Positions 1-6,587 of a DNA stretch of 64,000 nucleotides are shown piece after piece. The translations under genes and the position numbers were made by a program. The first letter of the stretch is position 1, and every line of letters starts with the position of its first letter. Below the pieces are notes generated by a model. It was not told where the DNA came from. It did not search any database and saw nothing but the letters and a program-made list of their open reading frames with translations. The stretch is from Armatimonadetes bacterium UBA1398 (lineage in GTDB: Bacteria; Armatimonadota; Zipacnadia; UBA1398), in the NCBI GenBank assembly GCA_002305165.1, contig DBQI01000010.1:228-64227 (forward strand). The letters are read 5' to 3'.

Positions 1-951
1 TGCCGCTCGGGGCAGGCCCTGTTCCCGCCGCCCGAGGGCTCGCCCTTCGTGGCTCGGTCGGGCTTCGAGTCAGGGGCTCAGCTTCGCGAGTGGATTGACG
101 AGGCGCACAAGGCGGGAATGCGGGTCTACGCGGGGATGAATCTCCTGCGATGGTGGGGACCGGAGTCAACGGACCCGAATCCCCTCGAGACGCGGTCGGA
201 CCTTGTGGAGTTGGACTCGAATCTAGCGTGCGATGGCATCGAAGAGGGAGTCTTCGCGTCGCCTTGGTCCCGGGCGGTGCAGGACGCGCTACGAGGGCTC
301 CTCACGAAGCTGGCGACCGACTACCCGGACCTCGATGGCCTCTACGTGGAGTGGAGGCTCTCGATGACCAGTTGCCTGGGTTACTCCGATGCGGCGCGCG
401 CGGCGTCACTCCGCGCTCTGAGCATCGACCCCGTCGACGTCCACCTGTTCGGTATAGAGCCGGACGACAGTCCTCCGCTCAAAGCCTGGTTCGAGTGGCG
501 TCTGTCGTCCTTCCGCGAGATCCTGGGAGGGATCCGCGAGGCGTTCCGGACCGCGTCGGGCGGCAAACCCATGCTCTGTCGAGCCACGTGCGGGGCCGGC
601 GCGTGGAAGCTACGCTACAGAGCGATCTCAGCCCAGGACTGGCTGGAGTGGCGGTTCCACAGTGTGGTGGATGATCTAGTCCTGGAGATCGACCTGACAC
701 GAGGGGTCAACACGCCGATCAACGAATTCCGCGCGGGGTATAGGCTCTACGAGACCATCCAGCCGCCGGGGCAACCGTACCTTCTGGTTCCCGGGGAACT
801 GCGGGGCCAGCGCGTCTCCCTGCCCGAGGCGGCCGAGCGGATGGACAAGTGGCCGCTGCCCCAGTTGCCGCTCTTCGTGGACCCCGCCCAGGCGGGCCAA
901 CTGGAGTCAGCCTTGGCGCTACTGGCCGTGCTTCGCGACAATGAGCGATGA
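1..951 (+). CDS. Partial GHL10-like TIM-barrel glycoside hydrolase (C-terminal part)
   Basis: The frame is open to the first base of the window, so the true start lies upstream; the GTG at 49 is only the first in-window start codon. The visible part has the look of a glycosyl-hydrolase-like family 10 (GHL10/DUF187-type) TIM barrel. It contains AHKAGMRVYAGMNLLRWWG (a barrel strand describing a walk-in substrate region), then TDYPDLDGLYVEW, where a strand ends in an acidic residue, then a long WFEWRLSSFREILGGIREAF helix. Such proteins are usually secreted or periplasmic and act on bacterial or plant glycans, but no substrate can be named. It ends 33 bp before a small Tat-signal gene on the same strand. 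Family assignment is by general sequence look only. Confidence 0.5.
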   Translation, partial: CRSGQALFPPPEGSPFVARSGFESGAQLREWIDEAHKAGMRVYAGMNLLRWWGPESTDPNPLETRSDLVELDSNLACDGIEEGVFASPWSRAVQDALRGLLTKLATDYPDLDGLYVEWRLSMTSCLGYSDAARAASLRALSIDPVDVHLFGIEPDDSPPLKAWFEWRLSSFREILGGIREAFRTASGGKPMLCRATCGAGAWKLRYRAISAQDWLEWRFHSVVDDLVLEIDLTRGVNTPINEFRAGYRLYETIQPPGQPYLLVPGELRGQRVSLPEAAERMDKWPLPQLPLFVDPAQAGQLESALALLAVLRDNER

Positions 952-984
952 CCTGAGTATTCAGCAAGGGAGAGGAGCACGTAG

Positions 985-1179
985 ATGAAACCACGCAGTG
1001 AGCTTGATCGCCGTAACTTCCTCAAGCGCGCAGGGACAGTGGCCTTCCTGAGCGCCGCCGCTATCAAGGCCGCTTCCAAGGCGGAGGGGCAGGCCCCGGC
1101 TCCGCCGGACTACTCCGACGGCGAGGAGTGCGGTGTGGAGCCACCGCCCTGCTGCGCCCCGGTGTGTTGCGGCGACTGA
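985..1179 (+). CDS. Tat-signal cysteine-rich microprotein (64 aa)
   Basis: The ATG at 985 has a strong ribosome site (GAGAGGAG, 8 bp upstream). The N-terminus carries a twin-arginine signal (RRNFLKRAG at residues 9-17) followed by a short hydrophobic stretch and an Ala-rich region. After likely cleavage only about 30 residues remain: a Pro/Asp/Glu-rich linker and a tail holding five cysteines in the last 16 residues (one Cys, then two CC pairs separated by APV). No family is recognised. A Tat-exported Cys-rich peptide could bind a metal or cofactor or be a small partner of a larger enzyme; that is inference. It follows the GHL10-like gene and is followed by a 13-bp hairpin. The ribosome site, signal peptide and hairpin together argue it is a real gene. 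Confidence 0.75.
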   Translation: MKPRSELDRRNFLKRAGTVAFLSAAAIKAASKAEGQAPAPPDYSDGEECGVEPPPCCAPVCCGD

Positions 1180-1222
1180 TTCCGCCGGGCTAGGGACGCC
1201 GCTAGTGGACATGTTGGGTCGC

Positions 1223-1260
1223 GATCGCCGGGCCACCGCGAAGGCGTTGGCCCGGCGATC
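1223..1260 (+). terminator. 13-bp perfect stem-loop after the Cys-rich microprotein gene
   Basis: The arms at 1223-1235 (GATCGCCGGGCCA) and 1248-1260 are exact reverse complements with a 12-base loop. It lies 44 bp after the stop of the small Tat gene. Only a short T stretch (GGTTTC) follows, so it is either a weak terminator or an mRNA 3'-protecting stem. Confidence 0.55.
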
Positions 1261-1678
1261 GGTTTCAGAGGAAGAACGGGGTCCCCTCGCTCCATTTCCC
1301 CCGGCAACTCGGGCGAAGGGACAGCGGAGGGAAGGACACGAGCGATCCAGGAGCCGCGGGGGGCTCCTCTGCAGTCGCTTCGTTCGCAGGTGCGGCTAGC
1401 GTAACCAAGGGGCAGCGGAGCAGCCCGCGCGGCACGGGGCGCCTCATCGGGAAGCCCCTTTCAGACGTACCTGTAAACGCGATCTGATATGGGCGATTCC
1501 ATTCAACGAGCGGCGTTGCCTCCCCTGTCCCCAAACGGTGGGGGGCTGCGGCGTTTGCTCGGCTATCGGGGAAGCCCGGGAACGCCTCCGAATGCGGCTC
1601 CGGGCCGGTGAGGCGCCCCCTGAGCGGCTTGATTGGCCAAGTGCCCTCGTGTAGACTCGTTGCACTCCGCAATCTAGA
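1261..1678 (+). other. Non-coding, hairpin-rich region; candidate structured RNA or long leader
   Basis: No convincing protein gene covers this ~420 bp. It holds several possible stems: a perfect 7-bp hairpin at 1349-1368 (AGGAGCC, loop GCGGGG), a GGGGC/GCCCC stem near 1436-1457, and a GGCGTT/AACGCC stem near 1550-1585. The last two each enclose the same motif, ATCGGG(G)AAGCCC, at about 1446 and 1565. A classical terminator closes the region. I compared it by eye with RNase P RNA, tmRNA, SRP RNA and the cobalamin, TPP, SAM and c-di-AMP riboswitches and found no clear match. It may be a stand-alone small RNA or an attenuator-type leader of the sugar-binding lipoprotein gene that begins about 55 bp beyond the terminator. 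Confidence 0.4.
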
Positions 1679-1703
1679 GGCCCCGCATTGGCGCGGGGCC
1701 TTT
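1679..1703 (+). terminator. Intrinsic terminator upstream of the sugar-binding lipoprotein gene
   Basis: An 8-bp perfect GC stem (GGCCCCGC at 1679-1686, GCGGGGCC at 1693-1700) with a 6-base loop is followed by TTTGCGTTT. It ends the preceding non-coding region and lies about 55 bp before the likely GTG start of the next gene, so it could end an RNA gene or act as an attenuator. Confidence 0.75.
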
Positions 1704-1758
1704 GCGTTTCGGTCGGTCAGGGGCTGCCGAGGCGAACCCGGAGCCAGAGGTGTTGTGC

Positions 1759-3066
1759 GTGTGGGGGACTGGGCGAATCGCCCGAGTCGTTCTGCTAGCT
1801 GCCGCTGCGGTCGCGTTGGGGCTCATCTGCTCCGCATGCCGGGTCGGCACGCCCAAGGTTGACGGTGAGAGCCTCGTTACCATCAAGTACCTCGCATGGG
1901 GCGATGACACCGAGATCGAGATGAACCAGGCCTGGATCGACGCTTTCGAGGCCGAGCACCCAGGCGTACGCGTCGACTTCGAGAGCGTACAGGGCCAGGC
2001 TTTCGACCAGAAGCTCCTGACTCAGGTCGCGGGTAACGTCGCTCCCGACGTCACGTACGTGAACCCGCCCTCCTTCCCCAACTTCCTGCGGCGCGACGTC
2101 TTCGTGGATCTGAGGCCGTACATGGAGCGGGACGGGGTAACTCTGGACGAGTTCCTCCCGGGTCTGGTGGAGCCGTATCAGCACGGCGAGGGCATCTATG
2201 GCCTGCCCCGGAGCTGGCACCCCATGGTTGTCTACTACAACAAGCGGCTGTTCGACCGCTTCAACGTGGAGTACCCCGACGAGTCGTGGACGTGGGACGC
2301 CTTCATCGACGCGGGGAAGCGTCTTACCATCGATGAGGACGGGGATGGGGCCAAGGAGTTCTTCGGGGCGGCGAACTTCCCGCGGCAGGTCTTCGTCCGC
2401 TCCTTTGGCGGCGAGGAGTTCGGGCCCGACGGTGAGTTCCTTCTGGATCGTCCCGAGTCCATCGAGGGCCTAAAGCTCTACATCGACCTCATCAACAAGC
2501 ATGGCGTGTTCCCGAGCCCGTCGGAGACGCGAACCCAGGCCCCCCAGCAGATGTTCGAAACGGGCCGGCTGGCCATGTTCTGCCTGGGTATCTGGAGCGT
2601 GCCCTCCTTCCGACGGATCGATCGGTTCGAGTGGGATATCGCGATCATGCCGAGCGGGCCGGCCAAACGGAACACCCTGCTCGTGACAGCGGGCTGGGCC
2701 ATCCCCAGGACCTCGCGGCACCCTGAGGAGGCGTGGCAGTTCGTCAAGTACCTCTCGGGGCGGGCGGCTCAGGAGTACCAGATGCAGATCTGGCGCGACC
2801 CCTCCCCCCGAGCCGACGCGTTCAACAGCCTGATGTTCTGGGAGCCCGAGAAACCGCCCGCGAACCGCGAAGCGGTGCTGAAGTCCATCGAGTTCGGCCA
2901 GTTCGACAACTTCTTCCTCGGCCAACCCGAATTGGCTAACGAGATGGGCCGCGAGATGGAGAACCTGGAGAGCGGACGCAGCAAGGATGTGGAGGCCTCC
3001 GTAGCCAGGATGAAGCGCTTGGTGGAGCGTCGCCGAGCCGAACTCATCGAGGAGTGGGACCTCTAG
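1759..3066 (+). CDS. ABC transporter sugar-binding lipoprotein (family 1 extracellular solute-binding protein)
   Basis: Start chosen at the GTG 1759, 8 bp after AGAGG; in-frame starts further upstream run into the terminator. This gives about 435 residues, usual for the family. The N-terminus is a hydrophobic signal ending in LICSACRVG, a plausible lipoprotein cysteine. The mature part reads like MalE/UgpB-type binding proteins: IKYLAWGDDTEIEMNQAW, then DVTYVNPPSF, YGLPRSWHPMVVYYNKRLFD and a C-terminal helix-rich tail (VERRRAELIEEWDL). It would capture an oligosaccharide or sugar phosphate at the outer face of the membrane. No permease or ATPase genes lie next to it, so its transporter partners are encoded elsewhere. 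The next gene, argS, starts 39 bp later. Confidence 0.85.
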   Translation: MWGTGRIARVVLLAAAAVALGLICSACRVGTPKVDGESLVTIKYLAWGDDTEIEMNQAWIDAFEAEHPGVRVDFESVQGQAFDQKLLTQVAGNVAPDVTYVNPPSFPNFLRRDVFVDLRPYMERDGVTLDEFLPGLVEPYQHGEGIYGLPRSWHPMVVYYNKRLFDRFNVEYPDESWTWDAFIDAGKRLTIDEDGDGAKEFFGAANFPRQVFVRSFGGEEFGPDGEFLLDRPESIEGLKLYIDLINKHGVFPSPSETRTQAPQQMFETGRLAMFCLGIWSVPSFRRIDRFEWDIAIMPSGPAKRNTLLVTAGWAIPRTSRHPEEAWQFVKYLSGRAAQEYQMQIWRDPSPRADAFNSLMFWEPEKPPANREAVLKSIEFGQFDNFFLGQPELANEMGREMENLESGRSKDVEASVARMKRLVERRRAELIEEWDL

Positions 3067-3105
3067 CCCCTTCTGCACTGCGTACATAGGGAGTGCGTGC
3101 CGTAG

Positions 3106-4794
3106 ATGATCAACTACCGACAAGTGCTGCTACCGGCGATCGCCATGCACCTGCCACTCGATGAGGCTCAGGTTGCCGAGCTGATCGAGATCCCGCCGAA
3201 CCCCGACATGGGCGATTTCGCCTTCCCCTGCTTCCGGCTGAGCAAGGAGATGGGCAAGCCCTCTCCAGCTATCGCGAAAGACCTCGCGGCGGCCATCACA
3301 GCCGAGGGACTGCCGACGGGCTTCGGCGCGGTCGAAGCCGTGGGACCCTTCGTCAACTTCCGCGTCGACGCGGCCCGCAGGGCGGCTGACGTTCTGGGGG
3401 CGGTGCTAGGCAAGGCTGCGGACTACGGGACCGGCAACGAAGGCGCTGGGAAGACGGTCGTGATCGACTACTCCTCGCCCAACATCGCCAAGCCCTTTGG
3501 GATTGGCCATCTGCGCTCGACAGTCATCGGCGGCGCCCTCTACCGGATCCACAAGGCCCTGGGCTGGAAGGCTGTAGGGATCAACCATCTCGGCGACTGG
3601 GGCACTCAGTTCGGTAAGCTGATCACGGCCTTCCTGCTCTGGGGAGAGGGCAAGCCCGAGGAGCAGTCCATCGACGACCTCTACAAGCTCTACGTGCGCT
3701 TCCACACCGACACCCCGCCCGAGCTCGAAGAGGAGGCGCGGAGGTGGCACAAGCGGATGGAGGACGGCGATGAGGAGGCTCTCACCCTGTGGCGGGGCTT
3801 CCGCGATGCCTCCCTCGAGGAGTTCAGGCGCATCTACGCCATCCTCGGCATAGAGTTCGACTCCTGGGCGGGTGAGAGTTTCTACCTGGACAAGCTGGAT
3901 GGGGCCATCGAGCGGGCCATCGCCGCCGGTGTCACCAAGGAGGACGCCGGCGCCCTGATCGTGGACTTCGAGGATGACGCCCTGGGCGTCTGGCTGCTCC
4001 GCAAGTCCGACGGCGCCACCTTGTACTCCACCCGCGACCTCGCGGCAGCCCTCTATCGGTGGGATGAGTACCACTTCGACAAGCTGCTCTACGTCGTCGG
4101 AGCCCCCCAGGCCCGGCATCTTGCTCAGCTGTTCGAGACCCTCAGGCGCATGGGTATGGCCTGGTGGGACCGCTGCGAGCACGTCGGGTTCGGGCACATT
4201 CACGGCATGTCGAGCCGCCAGGGCACGCTCGTGTTTCTCGAGGATGTCCTCAACCGCGCGACGGAGCTGGTATCCCAGGTTATGGCGGAGCGGAACCCCG
4301 ACCTGGACGATCGAGACGAGGTCTCGCGGCAGGTGGGCGTGGGGGCCATCGTTTTCGCCGACCTGTCGCGCCGGCGCATACGGGACTACAACTTCAGCTG
4401 GGACGAGATACTGAACTTCGACGGCGAGACAGGCCCGTACGTCCAGTACACCCACGCCCGGCTGTGCTCCATTCTGCGCAAGTGGGGCCAACCTGTTCCG
4501 GGGGCCTACGATCCCGCTCTTCTCGGCACTCCCGAGGAGGCTGCGTGTGTACGAACACTGGAGCGTTTCCCCGAGGTGATCCGGCAGGCTGCCGACGAGG
4601 CTGAGCCTCACCTGGTAGCTAACTACCTCATTGAGGTATCAACTGTAGCGAACTCCTTCTACCAGAGGCACCGGGTCATGGATGCTGGCGACGACGCCCT
4701 CGTCGCCAGCCGCATCGTCCTCGTCGACGCGCTCCGGCAGGTCCTCGTGAACGGCCTGAGCCTCTTGGGCGTGGCGGCGCCGGAGCGGATGTGA
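3106..4794 (+). CDS. argS: Arginyl-tRNA synthetase
   Basis: 562 residues, normal for bacterial ArgRS. It charges tRNA-Arg with arginine in the cytoplasm. The N-terminal Add-1 domain (residues 1-100) ends in VGPFVNFRVD. The class I signature follows as SSPNIAKPFGIGHLRST (about residues 122-138), the HIGH motif appearing as GIGH. A KMSKS-like loop is present as MSSRQGT at residues 368-374, with Gln in place of the usual Lys/Arg; degenerate KMSKS motifs are common in ArgRS. The C-terminal DALR anticodon-binding domain is seen from FDGETGPYVQYTHAR onward. The gene stops 3 bp before the dCMP deaminase gene, so the two are probably co-transcribed. Confidence 0.96.
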   Translation: MINYRQVLLPAIAMHLPLDEAQVAELIEIPPNPDMGDFAFPCFRLSKEMGKPSPAIAKDLAAAITAEGLPTGFGAVEAVGPFVNFRVDAARRAADVLGAVLGKAADYGTGNEGAGKTVVIDYSSPNIAKPFGIGHLRSTVIGGALYRIHKALGWKAVGINHLGDWGTQFGKLITAFLLWGEGKPEEQSIDDLYKLYVRFHTDTPPELEEEARRWHKRMEDGDEEALTLWRGFRDASLEEFRRIYAILGIEFDSWAGESFYLDKLDGAIERAIAAGVTKEDAGALIVDFEDDALGVWLLRKSDGATLYSTRDLAAALYRWDEYHFDKLLYVVGAPQARHLAQLFETLRRMGMAWWDRCEHVGFGHIHGMSSRQGTLVFLEDVLNRATELVSQVMAERNPDLDDRDEVSRQVGVGAIVFADLSRRRIRDYNFSWDEILNFDGETGPYVQYTHARLCSILRKWGQPVPGAYDPALLGTPEEAACVRTLERFPEVIRQAADEAEPHLVANYLIEVSTVANSFYQRHRVMDAGDDALVASRIVLVDALRQVLVNGLSLLGVAAPERM

Positions 4795-4797
4795 GGT

Positions 4798-5358
4798 ATG
4801 GACGCCCACCGTCCCAACTGGGATGAGTACTTTATGACTCTCGCCGTGATCGCGTCCTCGCGTTCGACGTGCCTCCGAGGATGTATCGGCGCCGTGTTGG
4901 TCAAGGACAACCGCGTCCTGTCTACGGGCTACAACGGCTCGCCGGCGGGCCAACCGCACTGCCTTGACGTGGGGTGCCTTCAGGATGAGCGCGGCAAAGG
5001 GTGCCTCCGCACCGTGCATGCCGAGCAGAACGCGATCGCGTGGGCCGCGCGCCATGGCATCAGCCTAGCGGGCTGCACGTGCTACCTGTCATCGTACACG
5101 CCGTGTCTGGCATGCGCGAACCTCCTGGTACAGGTTGGCTGCCGGCGTGTGGTCTACCGCACCCTCTACCGAGACGACCGAGCCTTGACTGTTCTCCGCG
5201 ACGCGGGCATTGAGTTGGTGGAGTTCAGGGGTCAGCTCGTCGACGTCACATTGGCGCTGCAGATGCACGATGAGGCGATGACGCGGTCCAGGGAGGACGG
5301 CTGCTCATGCGGCTCAGGAGGGTGTCCTCCTACAGATGAGCGGATCCATGGGGCATGA
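4798..5358 (+). CDS. dCMP deaminase family protein (ComEB-like)
   Basis: 186 residues. It contains the cytidine/deoxycytidylate deaminase zinc site: HAEQNAIAWA (about residues 75-84: His ligand and catalytic Glu) and PCLACANLL (about residues 101-109: two Cys ligands). The N-terminus WDEYFMTLAVIASSRSTCLR with VGAVLVKD-like GCIGAVLVKDNRVLSTGYNG is typical of dCMP deaminases, which convert dCMP to dUMP for thymidylate synthesis. An extra Cys cluster in CLDVGCLQDERGKGC matches the second zinc-binding insert of ComEB-type enzymes. The C-terminus ends in a Cys-rich run (CSCGSGGC). It begins 3 bp after argS and its stop overlaps the glycerate kinase start by 4 bp. Confidence 0.9.
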   Translation: MDAHRPNWDEYFMTLAVIASSRSTCLRGCIGAVLVKDNRVLSTGYNGSPAGQPHCLDVGCLQDERGKGCLRTVHAEQNAIAWAARHGISLAGCTCYLSSYTPCLACANLLVQVGCRRVVYRTLYRDDRALTVLRDAGIELVEFRGQLVDVTLALQMHDEAMTRSREDGCSCGSGGCPPTDERIHGA

Positions 5359-6506
5359 GAGTCGTCGTCGCCCCTGACTCATTCAAGGGCTCGCTCAGTG
5401 CGCTGGAGGTCTGCCAGGCCATCGAGGCAGGCCTGCGCGAGGCCCTTGGGGAGTCGGCGGAGATCGTCTCCGTGCCCCTGGCAGACGGTGGCGAGGGCAC
5501 CGTGCAAGCGCTTGTAGACGCCACCCGAGGCCGAATCCTGCCGAAGCGGGTCACCGGTCCCCTCGGTGAGCCGGTCGATGGCTTCTACGGTCTCCTCGGC
5601 GATGGCCGGACGGCGGCGATCGAGATGGCGGCCGCCTCGGGCCTCCCGCTCGTTGCCCCCGAACGCCGGGACCCCATGCGCGCGACGACCTACGGCACGG
5701 GCGAGCTTATTGCCGCCGCCCTGGAGCACGGCGCCTCGGAGCTCATCGTGGGTGTCGGCGGGTCGGCGACGAATGACGGCGGCGCGGGGATGGCCCAGGC
5801 CTTGGGATTCCGACTCTTGGACGCGGAGGGGCACGACCTGCCTGCCGGAGGCGCCGCGCTGGCGCGACTCGACCGGATCGAGGCGGCTCCAGGTCTGCGC
5901 GAGTGCCTCGGTTGCCTGCGGGTCCGGGTCGCGTGCGATGTGGACAACCCACTCTGCGGTCCGAACGGCGCGAGCAGCGTCTACGGCCCCCAGAAGGGCG
6001 CCACGCCGGAGCAGGTGCGGGCCCTTGATGCCGCGTTGGCGAACTTGGCCCGGGTCGTGTCGCGGGATCTGGGCGTGGGGATCCTGGATGTGCCCGGAGC
6101 GGGGGCCGCCGGGGGGCTGGGAGGCGGCCTGCTGGCCTTCCTGGGAGGCGAGCTTACACCGGGGGCTGAGATCGTGGTCGACGCGGTCGGCCTGGTCGAT
6201 GTGCTGGAGGGCGCGGACCTCTGCATCACGGGCGAGGGCCAACTGGACGAGCAGACCGTCCGCGGCAAGACCCCGATGGGAACGCTCCGAGCCGCGCAAC
6301 GACACGGAGTGCCGGTGATAGCGCTTGGAGGCGCCGTGCGCCGGGGGGCTCGTACCGCCCTGGAGGCACATTTCGACGTCGTTCTCTCCGTCTCGGAAGG
6401 CCCTGGCGCCTTGGACGAGGCGGTCCGGACTGGCGCCCAGGACCTCAGGGCCACTGCCCGGCAGTTGGGCCGGCTCCTCGCGAGGTTCCGGAGGGGAACG
6501 TGTTAG
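5355..6506 (+). CDS. Glycerate 2-kinase (GarK/GlxK family)
   Basis: 383 residues, the expected length. It phosphorylates D-glycerate to 2-phosphoglycerate. The N-terminus MRVVVAPDSFKGSLSALEV is the family hallmark, followed by VPLADGGEGTVQALV, GVGGSATNDGGAGMAQALG and ITGEGQLDEQTVRGK. In sugar-acid catabolism it takes up glycerate formed from tartronate semialdehyde; two HpcH/HpaI-type aldolases elsewhere in this window could feed such a route, though that link is inference. Its ATG overlaps the stop of the dCMP deaminase gene (ATGA), so it is translationally coupled to an unrelated nucleotide gene. Confidence 0.93.
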   Translation: MRVVVAPDSFKGSLSALEVCQAIEAGLREALGESAEIVSVPLADGGEGTVQALVDATRGRILPKRVTGPLGEPVDGFYGLLGDGRTAAIEMAAASGLPLVAPERRDPMRATTYGTGELIAAALEHGASELIVGVGGSATNDGGAGMAQALGFRLLDAEGHDLPAGGAALARLDRIEAAPGLRECLGCLRVRVACDVDNPLCGPNGASSVYGPQKGATPEQVRALDAALANLARVVSRDLGVGILDVPGAGAAGGLGGGLLAFLGGELTPGAEIVVDAVGLVDVLEGADLCITGEGQLDEQTVRGKTPMGTLRAAQRHGVPVIALGGAVRRGARTALEAHFDVVLSVSEGPGALDEAVRTGAQDLRATARQLGRLLARFRRGTC

Positions 6507-6587
6507 GGGCCATGTTTCCCCCCCCAGCGGCCAGGGGTAACATGTGGATAGCTAGAATGACGTACCCGCCGAATAGGGAGGGTCACT

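Noticed and set aside
1265..1672. 135-residue minus-strand frame in the non-coding region
   Set aside because: No ribosome site, no domain; sequence is Pro/Arg-rich as expected for random GC-rich DNA, and it covers the hairpins.
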